From CAWKOH01 sp963851245 (GTDB taxonomy: Bacteria > Actinomycetota > Acidimicrobiia > Acidimicrobiales > Palsa-688), in NCBI GenBank assembly GCA_963851245.1, contig CAWKOH010000003.1:62001-126000 (forward strand): a DNA stretch of 64,000 nucleotides, in the 5' to 3' direction. The notes below the pieces were generated by a model. The model saw only the letters and a program-made list of their open reading frames with translations, was not told the origin of the DNA and made no database searches. Both the position numbers and the translations under genes were made by a program. Shown piece after piece: positions 42,201 to 51,079 of this stretch. Numbering within the stretch: position 1 is the first letter of the stretch; every line of letters begins with the position of its first letter.

Positions 42201-43301
42201 ATGGCCGTGACCAATGATCAGCTGATCGGCCGGGATGAGGTCAATGACCTGGAGGCCATCCTGGCTGTCAGCAATCGTGACCCCGACGCCGTCGATCACG
42301 CCGTCGACAGCCGCTATGACACTCTCTTCACCTGGAACTACGACAAGGGCACCCGGGCCCGGCTGGACCGGCTCTACGAGAAGGCGAAGTCTTCTCAGTG
42401 GAACGGCCAGACGGACCTGCCGTGGCACATAGACGTTGACCAGGAGGCGGTGGTGGAGGCCAACCGGGCTCTCATGGGCGCCAACGGTTTCGATATCGAC
42501 GTGACCGGCACGCCGTTCGAGCACTGGACCGACAAGCAGTGGTTGCAGCTCGGCTGCGAAAGCCAGAACTGGACGCTGTCGCAGTTCCTTCACGGAGAGC
42601 AGGGGGCCCTGCTCTGCACCGCCCGCATCGTCGAGACGGTGCCCTGGATAGACGCCAAGTACTACGCCGCCACCCAGGTCATGGACGAGGCCCGCCACGT
42701 CGAGGTCTTCGGGCGCTACCTGAACGAGAAGCTTTCCGGCCACTACCCGGTGAACGCCCACCTGGGCATGCTTCTGGACGACATCATCCAGGACAACCGC
42801 TGGGACATGACCTATCTCGGCATGCAGATCATGGTGGAAGGGCTGGCTCTGGCCGCCTTCGGCTTTCTGCACGACACCACGACCGAGCCCCTTCTAAAGC
42901 AACTTCTCCGCTACGTGATGTCGGACGAGGCCCGGCACGTGGCCTTCGGCGTCCTCTCCCTGCAGGAGTTCTACGCCGGCCTGAGCCAAGGCGAACTGCA
43001 GGAGCGCAAGGAGTTCGCTTTCGAAGCCGCCGTACGGATGCGGGACCGTTTCCTTCAGCAAGAGGTTTGGGAGCGCCTCGGTGTTCCGGTCAAGGAAGCG
43101 GTATTGGTGGTGCAGAGATCCCCGGAGAGGCAACTCTTCCAGCGCATGCTGTTCTCAAAGATCGTGCCCAACTGCAAGAAGCTGGGCCTCCTCGACCACG
43201 GCGGCGGCTGGCTGCGGGACCGGTTCACCGAGATCGGCGTCATCGAGTTCGAGAATCTGGCCGACACCGGAGAAGAGTTCGAGGCCTTTCAGCTGAGCTG
43301 A
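42201..43301 (+). CDS. Ferritin-like di-iron domain protein
   Basis: 366 residues, all-helical by appearance, no signal peptide. Two E-x-x-H elements, MDEARHVEVF and SDEARHVAFG, with earlier Glu residues in HGEQGALLCTARIVE, fit a four-helix bundle that binds two iron ions, as in ferritin-like and AurF/R2-type oxidases. The DNA-level layout WHIDVD near residue 75 is also conserved-looking. The reaction is unknown. It occupies the position between dapB and dapA where thyX is found in several actinobacteria. The 119-bp inverted repeat begins right after its stop codon. Confidence 0.75.
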   Translation: MAVTNDQLIGRDEVNDLEAILAVSNRDPDAVDHAVDSRYDTLFTWNYDKGTRARLDRLYEKAKSSQWNGQTDLPWHIDVDQEAVVEANRALMGANGFDIDVTGTPFEHWTDKQWLQLGCESQNWTLSQFLHGEQGALLCTARIVETVPWIDAKYYAATQVMDEARHVEVFGRYLNEKLSGHYPVNAHLGMLLDDIIQDNRWDMTYLGMQIMVEGLALAAFGFLHDTTTEPLLKQLLRYVMSDEARHVAFGVLSLQEFYAGLSQGELQERKEFAFEAAVRMRDRFLQQEVWERLGVPVKEAVLVVQRSPERQLFQRMLFSKIVPNCKKLGLLDHGGGWLRDRFTEIGVIEFENLADTGEEFEAFQLS

Positions 43302-43420
43302 GCGCTCCAGAACTCAACTACGTCGATGTGAACTTCCTTGAGCCACCGACGCGACACGACGTATATCCGGGGGGGTAGCAACCGTGGACAACACATCAAC
43401 GTAGTTGAGTTTCGGAGCGC
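43302..43420. repeat. 119-bp element with 29-bp inverted repeats, flanked by TGA
   Basis: Left arm 43302-43330 and right arm 43392-43420 are inverted copies with three mismatches (both include AACTCAACTACGT or its complement, and outer GCGCTCC/GGAGCGC). The spacer is 61 bp. Both sides are flanked by TGA (43299-43301, which is the stop of the di-iron gene, and 43421-43423), as a 3-bp target duplication would be. This resembles a MITE; alternatively it is a strong terminator stem, although no T tract is present. Confidence 0.62.
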
Positions 43421-43457
43421 TGACGGGATAACAGCGGGCGCCCTGCCGGCGGACCAG

Positions 43458-43463
43458 TAGGCT
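43458..43463 (+). promoter_or_regulatory. Candidate leaderless -10 box (TAGGCT) of dapA
   Basis: TAGGCT ends 6 nt before the dapA ATG, 38 bp after the inverted-repeat element. Confidence 0.45.
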
Positions 43464-43469
43464 TCTGGC

Positions 43470-44360
43470 ATGGCAACGCTCCCAAGGTTCGGCGCCGTCG
43501 GGTGCGCCATGGTGACGCCGTTCGACGGAGATGGCCGGCTCGATGTCGACGGAGCGGTCAGCCTGGCTCGATGGCTGTGCTCTAAGGGCAACGACTTCTT
43601 GGTCCTCGCCGGTACCACCGGCGAGGCGCCCGTGCTGTCCGACGAGGAGAAAGTAACCCTGTGGCGGGCGGTGAGCGAAGCGGTGACGGTGCCGGTGGTG
43701 GCAGGGACGAGCACCGCCGATACCCGGCATTCGGTGGAGCTGACGAAGCTCGCCGCCCAAGCCGGAGCGGCGGGGATCCTGGCCGTGGTGCCTTACTACA
43801 ACCGTCCCTCGCAGGCCGGCATCGAGGCCCACATGCGAGAGATCGGTGCCGCCGCAGGGTCGTTGCCCGTCCTTCTCTACGACATACCGGTCCGTACCGG
43901 CCGTAAGGCGGCCCAGGACGTGATCGTTCGCCTGGCCCAGGATGGCGCCATCATCGGCGTGAAGGACGCCACCGGGAACCCGGCTAGCTCGGCGGCCCTG
44001 CTAGCCGCCGCACCCCCCAGCTTCGAGCTTTACAGTGGCAACGACTCGGACACGCTTCCCCTGCTTGCGGTCGGAGCTGTGGGCACCATATCCGTCGAGT
44101 CGCACTGGGCGGGCGACGAGGTTGGCGAGATGATCGCTGCCTTCCAGAAGGGCGACGTCGAGCACGCCCGCCACATCAACTCGAGGCTGATCCCCTCGCA
44201 CCTTTTCCAGTCGACCGAAGACGCCCCCAATCCGATTCCGGCCAAGGCCATGTTGAGGACCCTCGGGCTGCCCGGCGGGGACTGCCGTCCACCGATGGGA
44301 CCGGGGCCCGAAGGTATCGAGGACCGCGCCCGCCGGGTCTTTCACCATCTGCATGCCTGA
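43470..44360 (+). CDS. dapA: 4-hydroxy-tetrahydrodipicolinate synthase
   Basis: 296 residues. TIM-barrel aldolase with TGEAPVLSDEEK (Thr-Thr-Gly-Glu substrate motif), VVPYYNRPSQAGIEAHM with the catalytic Tyr, LYDIPVRTG and the Schiff-base Lys in IIGVKDATGN. It condenses pyruvate with aspartate semialdehyde, first step of the lysine branch. ATG 43470. Its last codons overlap the RNase J start by 8 bp. Length and motifs are complete. Confidence 0.96.
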   Translation: MATLPRFGAVGCAMVTPFDGDGRLDVDGAVSLARWLCSKGNDFLVLAGTTGEAPVLSDEEKVTLWRAVSEAVTVPVVAGTSTADTRHSVELTKLAAQAGAAGILAVVPYYNRPSQAGIEAHMREIGAAAGSLPVLLYDIPVRTGRKAAQDVIVRLAQDGAIIGVKDATGNPASSAALLAAAPPSFELYSGNDSDTLPLLAVGAVGTISVESHWAGDEVGEMIAAFQKGDVEHARHINSRLIPSHLFQSTEDAPNPIPAKAMLRTLGLPGGDCRPPMGPGPEGIEDRARRVFHHLHA

Positions 44361-46050
44361 CCAGGGCGACGCATCACGAGCATCGGGGGAATCGGAGCCG
44401 GTCCGGATCGTCTTCCTCGGGGGCCTCGGGGAGATCGGGCGCAACTGTGCCTGCATCGAGGTGGGGGGCCGGATCATGCTGCTCGATTGCGGGCTCATGT
44501 TCCCTGACTCCGACATGCCCGGCATCGACCTGGTCCTGCCGGACTTCAGCTATATCCGGGAGAACGCCGATCGGCTGGAAGGGTGCATCATCACCCACGG
44601 TCATGAAGACCACTGCGGCGGCCTCAGCTTCCTCCTGCGCGAGCTGTCGTTCCCCATCTACGGTTCCGAGCTGACTCTCGGGCTGGCCCGCAGTCGGATC
44701 GAGGAGGCCGGCCTCCTGGACAGGGCTCAGCTGATCCCTGTCAGAGACGGCGAGAGAAGACGGATCGGCCCGTTCGACGTGGAGTTCATACCGGTCACCC
44801 ACTCCGTTCCGCACGGTTTCGCGACGGCGTTCCACACTCCCGCCGGCGTCATTCTGCATTCGGGGGATTTCAAGATCGACCTCACCCCCGTCGACGGTCG
44901 CGCTACCGATCTGGCCCACATCGGAGCCATCGCCGACGGGCCCGGGGTGAAGCTGCTGCTGTCCGACTCGACCAACGCCGAGGAGGACGGCCATTCGTCC
45001 AGCGAGAGGGGCGTGGGCCGGGTGCTAGCTGATCTTTTCGCCGCCCACCCCGACAAGCGGGTCATCATGGCCTGCTTCGCCAGCCACATCCATCGCATCC
45101 AGCAGATCGCCGACGCGGCCATCGCCAACGGGCGCACGCTGGCCACTCTGGGCCGCTCCATGGGAAAGAACGTGGCCCTGGCCCGGTCTATGGGTTTGCT
45201 GACCATTCCGGACGATCACCTCATCGACATCGAGCAGATCGGCGATCTGGACCCTCGCCGGGTCTGTGTCGTCTCCACCGGTTCGCAGGGCGAGCCGATG
45301 TCCGCCCTGGCCCTGATGGCGTCTTCTGACAACAAGTGGATAACTGTCGGGGAGGGCGATCTGGTCGTGCTTTCCTCGCATGCCATACCCGGCAACGAGA
45401 CGAACGTCGGGAAGGTCATCGATGGGCTGTGCCGCCTCGGTGCCGAGGTGGTGCACTCGGGCCTGGCGGAGGTGCATGTGAGCGGTCACGCCAAGCGGGA
45501 GGAGCTCCGCACGCTGCTCTCTCTGGTACGGCCCGAATGCTTCATTCCCGTTCACGGTGAGTTCCGGCACCTGACCCACCACGCCAGGCTGGCTGAGGAG
45601 ATGGGGGTGGCGCCGGAGCGGATCCTGCTGGCAGAGGACGGCGACGTTGTCGAGTTGACGTCGACGGGGATCGACTTCGTGGCCGAGGTACCCGCCGGAT
45701 ATCTCTACGTGGACGGCATCGTTGGAGACGTCGGCCAGGGAGTGCTTAGGGATCGCAGGGTCTTGGCCGAGGAGGGCGTCGTGGTTGTTGTCCTCACCGT
45801 CGATGCCAAATCGGGAGAGGTCCTCACGGGACCGGAGATCATCACCAGGGGCTGGGTCTACGCCCCGGAGGCCGAGGAATTGCTCGACGAGGCCCGACAG
45901 GCCGTCATCGACGCGTTGGAGCGGGCGGCCGACTCAGGATCTGTGGACTTCGACACCCTCCGGCGGCGAGCGCGTAGCGCTCTGGGTCGCTTCGTCTCGG
46001 AGCGCACGCGACGGCGACCCATGATCGTCCCCGTCGTGATGGAGGTCTGA
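44353..46050 (+). CDS. rnj: Ribonuclease J
   Basis: 565 residues. The metallo-beta-lactamase motif HGHEDHCGG (about residue 80) binds two zinc ions; HSGDFKIDLTP, SDSTNAEEDGHSSSER, and the beta-CASP region FASHIHRIQQIADAA with VSGHAKREELRTLLSLVRPECFIPVHGEFRHL follow. A C-terminal domain completes it. RNase J acts as endonuclease and 5'-3' exonuclease on mRNA and rRNA. ATG 44353 overlaps dapA, the standard actinobacterial dapA-rnj arrangement. Confidence 0.96.
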   Translation: MPDQGDASRASGESEPVRIVFLGGLGEIGRNCACIEVGGRIMLLDCGLMFPDSDMPGIDLVLPDFSYIRENADRLEGCIITHGHEDHCGGLSFLLRELSFPIYGSELTLGLARSRIEEAGLLDRAQLIPVRDGERRRIGPFDVEFIPVTHSVPHGFATAFHTPAGVILHSGDFKIDLTPVDGRATDLAHIGAIADGPGVKLLLSDSTNAEEDGHSSSERGVGRVLADLFAAHPDKRVIMACFASHIHRIQQIADAAIANGRTLATLGRSMGKNVALARSMGLLTIPDDHLIDIEQIGDLDPRRVCVVSTGSQGEPMSALALMASSDNKWITVGEGDLVVLSSHAIPGNETNVGKVIDGLCRLGAEVVHSGLAEVHVSGHAKREELRTLLSLVRPECFIPVHGEFRHLTHHARLAEEMGVAPERILLAEDGDVVELTSTGIDFVAEVPAGYLYVDGIVGDVGQGVLRDRRVLAEEGVVVVVLTVDAKSGEVLTGPEIITRGWVYAPEAEELLDEARQAVIDALERAADSGSVDFDTLRRRARSALGRFVSERTRRRPMIVPVVMEV

Positions 46051-46135
46051 CCGGGCGGGCCAGAGCTCACAAACGGGGCAGGAGCAGACCGCCGGGGGCG
46101 AGCACCGGCGAGGGAGCGCATGCTCTGGTACCGGA

Positions 46136-48661
46136 GTGACTGCTGTTACTGTCGTGGATGCTGTGACAACTGTGACTCGCCGCCGCCCGGCCAAATCCCG
46201 TAGTACCGGGAAGAGTTCGTCTCGTTCCCGGCTTGCCGTCCAGAGATCGCGCCCTGCTCCCAATCGTTCCAAGATCCGGGACCGGGGTTCGCTCGGTCGG
46301 TTCAGCGGGGCGCTCGGGCGCTACGCCGACGATGTGGGAGGAGTGGCCGTCCTGGTCTTCGCCGGGCTCGCCGCCCTGGGCATCTACAGCGACCTGGCCG
46401 GTCCGGCCGGCCGGGTGCTGCATCGGGGTGCGGCCGACGCGGTCGGCTGGGCCCGAATCCTGCTTCCTCCGGCCCTGGCTCTGATCGGCTGGACCCTGTT
46501 GAGAGGTGGACACCTGCCGGAGCGGGCCGGCCCCCGGGCCAATCCGGCGGTCGAGGAACGAGGCGCGCGGGCCTGGGTAAGGGTGGCCATCGGTGCTTCC
46601 CTTCTGGTCGTCGCCGTGGCCGGCATCGCCTACCAGATCAACGGACCCGCCCACGGGCACCAGTCGCTGGTTCGTCTGAGGGCGGCGGGCGGGCTGGCCG
46701 GAGCCGGCATCGGTATGCCGCTCCGCGACGGCGTGGGACCATGGGGAGCGGGCTTGGTGCTGGGAGCCCTGGTTCTTGTTGCGCTCCTGGTCATCACCGC
46801 CACCCCTGCCCGTCAAGCCGCCGACTGGGTCGCGGCTGCTGGGGCGGCTTCGTGGCGGCTCGCCCGCACCGGGGTCCGCTGGTTGGGCGATCTTCCCGAG
46901 CGGAGGGCCCGGCGGGGCGCCGCCTCGCGTCACCCGTCGGCGCCGGGCCGACCCCGGCTCTACGACGTCGAGGCGGAGCAGACCGATATTGCCGTCCCGG
47001 CCGACGCCAGCCGGGCCGGCTCCGGATCCGCGGCTGAGGGCGGGGAGGCCGACGACCCGACCGGCGACGACGACACTGCCGGCGATGCTGGGGCCGCAGG
47101 GCGCGACTCCATCCCGGTGCGGGTTCCGCCGCCGGACCCGCCCGTCGATGCCGAGCAGCTGTCCATATCACTCGGCCCTGCGGCCGAGGGCGGGACCTGG
47201 CGGCTACCGCCTGTCGCTTTGCTCAAACGGACCAAGGCGGCCGAGATCGACCGGCGCCAGGTGGAGAGCCTGGGTCATACGCTCGAGGACGCTCTGTCGG
47301 CCCATGGGGTGGAGACGAGGTTGGTGGGCATGACGGTTGGGCCGACCGTCACCCGCTACGAGTTGGAGCTGGGTCCCGGGGTCAAGGTGGCCAAGGTGAC
47401 CAATCTTCAAAAGGACATCGCCTACGCCATGGCCGCGGCGGACGTCCGGATACTCGCACCGATACCGGGGCGGTCCGCCATCGGCGTCGAGGTGCCCAAT
47501 CAGCGGCGCCAGCTCGTGGCCCTGGGGGACATTCTGAGCTCGGCTGAGGCCCACGCCGCCACCCACCCCCTCGAGGTGGCTCTCGGTCGGGACATAGCCG
47601 GCCGGCCGGTGCTCGAGAACCTGGCCAACATGCCCCACATCCTGATCGCCGGCGCGACGGGGGCTGGGAAGTCATCGTGCATCAATTCGTTGATCACGTC
47701 CGTGCTGCTCCGGGCCACACCGGATCAGGTGAGGCTTATCCTCGTCGATCCCAAGCGGGTCGAACTGGGGCAGTACAACGGTCTGCCCCATCTCCTCACC
47801 GGTGTCGTCACCAACCCCAAGAAGGCCGCCAACGCCCTGTCGTGGGCGGTGCACGAGATGGAGCGCCGCTACGACCTGCTCGCAGAGGTCGGCGTCCGGG
47901 ACATCACGGGGTACAACGCCGCCTACGACCGGGGCGACCTGCAGACCCAACCGGGCCCCGGTGAGGAGTCGAAGATTTTCGAACGGCTGCCGTTCGTCCT
48001 GGTGGTCGTCGACGAGCTGAACGACCTGATGATGGTCGCCGCCCGAGACGTCGAGGAGTCGATCTGCCGAATCGCCCAGATGGCCCGGGCCGTGGGCATC
48101 CACCTGGTCATCGCCACCCAGCGGCCCTCGGTGGACGTGATCACCGGAGTCATCAAGGCCAACGTGCCGTCCAGGTTGGCCTTTGCTGTGTCCTCCCTGG
48201 CCGACAGCCGGGTCATCCTCGATCAGCCGGGAGCGGAACGGCTGATCGGTAAAGGGGACATGCTGCTCCTGACCGCTTCCTCGAGCGTAGCCCGGCGCAT
48301 CCAGGGGGCCTGGATCGGCGAGGACGAGGTCCGCAAGGTGGTCGGCCACTGGAGACGCCAGTCGGCGCCGAGGTATGTGGACGGGGTCGAGGGGAACGAC
48401 GACGGCCCGGGCGGGGGGTCGTTCGGCGCTGAGGGGGAGGATGACGATCTGCTGGAGGCGGCTCGAGAGCTCGTAGTGCGATCTCAGCTCGGCTCGACGT
48501 CCATGCTGCAGAGAAAGCTCCGGGTAGGCTTTGCGCGAGCCGGCCGCCTGATGGACTTGCTCGAGCAGCGGGGCGTGGTCGGCCCGTCGGAGGGATCGAA
48601 GGCCCGGGCCGTTCTGATGACAGTGGAGGAGTTCGAAAGCCAACAGGAAGCAGGCGCCTGA
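46136..48661 (+). CDS. ftsK: DNA translocase FtsK
   Basis: 841 residues. Basic N terminus, then four hydrophobic segments between about residues 60 and 225 anchor it at the septum. A Pro/Ala/acidic linker precedes the motor: the alpha domain ending ADVRILAPIPGRSAIGVEVPN, Walker A IAGATGAGKSSCINSL (about 506), Walker B FVLVVVDELNDLMMV and ATQRPSVDVITGVIKANVPSRLAFAVSS. The gamma winged-helix domain (VRSQLGSTSMLQRKLRVGFARAGRLMDLLEQRGVVGP) reads KOPS sites. It pumps chromosome ends toward XerCD/dif at division. GTG 46136 is the longest start. Confidence 0.95.
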   Translation: MTAVTVVDAVTTVTRRRPAKSRSTGKSSSRSRLAVQRSRPAPNRSKIRDRGSLGRFSGALGRYADDVGGVAVLVFAGLAALGIYSDLAGPAGRVLHRGAADAVGWARILLPPALALIGWTLLRGGHLPERAGPRANPAVEERGARAWVRVAIGASLLVVAVAGIAYQINGPAHGHQSLVRLRAAGGLAGAGIGMPLRDGVGPWGAGLVLGALVLVALLVITATPARQAADWVAAAGAASWRLARTGVRWLGDLPERRARRGAASRHPSAPGRPRLYDVEAEQTDIAVPADASRAGSGSAAEGGEADDPTGDDDTAGDAGAAGRDSIPVRVPPPDPPVDAEQLSISLGPAAEGGTWRLPPVALLKRTKAAEIDRRQVESLGHTLEDALSAHGVETRLVGMTVGPTVTRYELELGPGVKVAKVTNLQKDIAYAMAAADVRILAPIPGRSAIGVEVPNQRRQLVALGDILSSAEAHAATHPLEVALGRDIAGRPVLENLANMPHILIAGATGAGKSSCINSLITSVLLRATPDQVRLILVDPKRVELGQYNGLPHLLTGVVTNPKKAANALSWAVHEMERRYDLLAEVGVRDITGYNAAYDRGDLQTQPGPGEESKIFERLPFVLVVVDELNDLMMVAARDVEESICRIAQMARAVGIHLVIATQRPSVDVITGVIKANVPSRLAFAVSSLADSRVILDQPGAERLIGKGDMLLLTASSSVARRIQGAWIGEDEVRKVVGHWRRQSAPRYVDGVEGNDDGPGGGSFGAEGEDDDLLEAARELVVRSQLGSTSMLQRKLRVGFARAGRLMDLLEQRGVVGPSEGSKARAVLMTVEEFESQQEAGA

Positions 48662-48666
48662 GGCGC

Positions 48667-48672
48667 TACCGT
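48667..48672 (+). promoter_or_regulatory. Candidate leaderless -10 box (TACCGT) of thrB
   Basis: TACCGT ends 9 nt before the thrB GTG in the 20-bp gap after ftsK. It is a weaker match than the TAGNCT boxes. Confidence 0.3.
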
Positions 48673-48681
48673 CTCAGGTTC

Positions 48682-49542
48682 GTGCGAGCCCGCGTCCCAG
48701 CTTCTGCCGCCAACCTCGGCCCCGGGTTCGACGCCCTTGCCATCGCCCTCACTTCCTACGTCGAGGTCACGGTCGAGCCCGCGCCGCGCCTGGAGGTCCG
48801 CCCGAGCGGTGAAGGTTCCGACCTGCCGGCTGACGCCAGTCATATGGCCGTTCGGGTCGCCGCCGGGATCATCGGCCACGAACGTCTCTACATCGAAGTG
48901 GACTCAGACATCCCTGTCGGTCGCGGTCTTGGTTCCTCGGCCGCACTGGCCGTGGCGGCCGCGGCCGCGGCGGGCGCTTCGGACCCGTTCAGGTATGGCG
49001 TCGCCATCGACGGGCATCCCGAGAACGCGGCCGCCTCCTGCTTCGGGGGCCTGGTGGTGGCCACCACGGTCGACGACCGGGCGGTCTGGCGCCGCTTGCC
49101 CCTGGACCCGAAGCTCCGGTTCGTGGTGCTGATCCCCGACACCGTTCTTCACACGGAGGACGCCAGGGCCGCCCTACCCGATCTGGTATCGCACAACGAC
49201 GCTGTCTTCAACCTCGGTCGCATGGGCGTTCTCCTCGCCGGTCTGGCCGACGGGACCCAGCTTATAGCCGAGGCCGGAGAGGACCGTCTTCATCAGGACC
49301 AGCGCTCCTCACTCTTCCCCGAGGCGACAGCCCTCCTGGCCGGTCTTCGCGAGGCGGGGGCCTTGATGTCGTGCTGGTCGGGGGCCGGTCCCAGCCTGCT
49401 GGCGGTGACCGCGGCGGAGGACGCGGACGCCCTCGCCGACCGGTCCCGGGCCCTGATGGAACGCGAAGGGGTGGGGGGCCACGTGAGGCTCCTCGACGCC
49501 GATCTCAGGGGGATCACCCTCTTGCCGGCCCGGGGTAAGTAG
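48682..49542 (+). CDS. thrB: Homoserine kinase
   Basis: 286 residues. GHMP-kinase features: VPASAANLGPGFDALAIAL at the N terminus and the ATP loop PVGRGLGSSAALAVAAA (about 75-90), then GHPENAAASCFGGLVV and the C-terminal GAGPSLLAV motif. It phosphorylates homoserine in threonine synthesis; the other thr genes are not in the window. GTG start; it is inserted between ftsK and rimO, where many actinobacteria have no such gene. Confidence 0.94.
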   Translation: MRARVPASAANLGPGFDALAIALTSYVEVTVEPAPRLEVRPSGEGSDLPADASHMAVRVAAGIIGHERLYIEVDSDIPVGRGLGSSAALAVAAAAAAGASDPFRYGVAIDGHPENAAASCFGGLVVATTVDDRAVWRRLPLDPKLRFVVLIPDTVLHTEDARAALPDLVSHNDAVFNLGRMGVLLAGLADGTQLIAEAGEDRLHQDQRSSLFPEATALLAGLREAGALMSCWSGAGPSLLAVTAAEDADALADRSRALMEREGVGGHVRLLDADLRGITLLPARGK

Positions 49543-49578
49543 CGTGGGCGGGTCCCATCGGAGACCCAGGAGGACCTT

Positions 49579-49731
49579 ATGGCTACCTACGAGGGCTATT
49601 GCGTGAAGTGCAAAGAGAAGCGGGAGTTCGAAGGCCACGAGGTCACTCTGGCCAACGGGCGACCGGCGGCCCAGGGCACGTGCCCGGTATGCGGCACCAA
49701 GATGAACAGGATGCTCGGTAGCAAAAAGTAG
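49579..49731 (+). CDS. Small zinc-ribbon protein, DUF5679-like
   Basis: 50 residues with two Cys pairs, YCVKCKEKREF and TCPVCGTKMNRML, a typical zinc ribbon, ending in a basic GSKK tail. AGGAGG lies 5 nt upstream of ATG 49579, one of the best ribosome binding sites in the window. The pattern fits the DUF5679 family as I recall it; the function is unknown. It is very short, so it is easily missed by ORF calling. Confidence 0.82.
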   Translation: MATYEGYCVKCKEKREFEGHEVTLANGRPAAQGTCPVCGTKMNRMLGSKK

Positions 49732-49821
49732 GTAGGCACCGGGTCAGGCCCCTCTCTACCCAGGCAACCCGGACGCGCGAAAGGGAGACTCCCTCGGGCC
49801 CGCGCCCGGCGGCGAACCGCT

Positions 49822-49827
49822 TAGTCT
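49822..49827 (+). promoter_or_regulatory. Candidate leaderless -10 box (TAGTCT) of rimO
   Basis: TAGTCT ends 7 nt before the rimO ATG; the interval (GGTTTGG) is not a good ribosome binding site. Confidence 0.45.
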
Positions 49828-49834
49828 GGTTTGG

Positions 49835-51079
49835 ATGCAGTACTGGCTCGAGACCCTCGGCTGCCCGAAAAACCAGGTCGATTCGGACAAATTGGCCGGA
49901 CGCCTGGAAGCTGAGGGGTACGGGGCGGCAACTGACCCTGCCTCCGCCGATCTGGTGCTGGTCAACACCTGCGCCTTCATCGAAGAGGCCCGTCGGGAGT
50001 CCGTCGATACAGTCCTGCAGATGGCCGAGCTCCGCCGCGCCGGGGCTCGGCTGGTTGTCACCGGCTGCCTGGCCGAGCGCTACGGCTCCGAGCTCGCCGG
50101 CGCAGTTCCCGAGGTGGACCTGGTGGCAGGATTCGGGGTCCCCGTCACTCTGGGCCGCACAGAGCCCAGAGTGCCGTCATTCGATCTCCTGAACCTTCCC
50201 CGCCCACCGGCCCGGGCGCCATGGGCGTACGTCAAGGTGGCCGAGGGTTGTGACCGAAAGTGCGGGTTCTGCGCCATCCCCAGCTTCCGGGGCCGGCAGC
50301 GGTCCCGGCGCAGGGACGATGTTCTGGCCGAGGTCGACCAGCTCGGAGTCGAAGAGGTGGTTCTGGTTGCCCAGGATCTGGCCTCCTACGGGCGGGACCT
50401 GGGACAAAGGGCGATCGAGGGGCTGATCCGCGATGTAGCTGAGCGGGTCGCACGGGTGCGGCTGCTGTATTTGTATCCATCCGAGCTCACCGACGGTCTG
50501 ATAGAGGCCATGGGTGAGACGGGCTGTCCCTACTTCGACCTGTCTCTGCAGCACGTCTCTCGGCCGCATCTGCGCCGGATGCGCCGTTGGGGGGATCGGG
50601 ACCGCTTCCTCGCCCGCATCCACAAGATCAGAGACGTGTATCCCGACGCCGCCCTGCGGTCGTCCTTCATTGTCGGCTATCCGGGCGAGACCGAGGAAGA
50701 TCACGATCAGCTCCTCACGTTCCTGGAAGAAGCCCAGCTCGACTGGGCCGGCTTCTTCGCCTTTTCCCCCGAAGAGGGGACCTACGCCCTGGGATTGCCC
50801 GACCCCGTTCCTCAAGGGTTGGCGACCGAGCGCTTAGCCGAGTGCGGAGAGGCACAGGACGCCATTACCGCCCGCCGACGCCTCGACCTCATCGGAGAGA
50901 CCATCCGAGTCCTGCTGGATGAACCAGGAGTGGGGCGCAGCCATCGGGAAGCGCCCGAAATCGACGGACTGGTCCGGGTGGCGTCCGAAGCCACCCCGGG
51001 TTCGTGGATCGATGTGACCGTCGTCGGAGCTGAGGGCCCGGACCTGGAAGCCGACCCGGTGAAAGAGGGGGTGGCCTAG
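49835..51079 (+). CDS. rimO: Ribosomal protein S12 methylthiotransferase RimO
   Basis: 414 residues. The N-terminal UPF0004 domain has cysteines in ETLGCPKNQVDSD, LVNTCAFI and VTGCLAERYG for an auxiliary 4Fe-4S cluster. The radical-SAM motif is CDRKCGFC, followed by FRGRQRSRR. YPSELTDGLIEAM, DLSLQHVSRPHLRRM and FIVGYPGETEEDHDQLL are typical of RimO. A TRAM-like C-terminal domain is present but short. It methylthiolates an Asp of S12. MiaB, a relative, is at 60.6 kb. The stop TAG is followed directly by the pgsA ATG. Confidence 0.95.
   Translation: MQYWLETLGCPKNQVDSDKLAGRLEAEGYGAATDPASADLVLVNTCAFIEEARRESVDTVLQMAELRRAGARLVVTGCLAERYGSELAGAVPEVDLVAGFGVPVTLGRTEPRVPSFDLLNLPRPPARAPWAYVKVAEGCDRKCGFCAIPSFRGRQRSRRRDDVLAEVDQLGVEEVVLVAQDLASYGRDLGQRAIEGLIRDVAERVARVRLLYLYPSELTDGLIEAMGETGCPYFDLSLQHVSRPHLRRMRRWGDRDRFLARIHKIRDVYPDAALRSSFIVGYPGETEEDHDQLLTFLEEAQLDWAGFFAFSPEEGTYALGLPDPVPQGLATERLAECGEAQDAITARRRLDLIGETIRVLLDEPGVGRSHREAPEIDGLVRVASEATPGSWIDVTVVGAEGPDLEADPVKEGVA

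Noticed and set aside
46067..46933. 288-codon - strand open frame at the ftsK 5' end
   Set aside because: Antisense to the FtsK membrane region and linker; Gly/Arg/Pro-rich without a domain.
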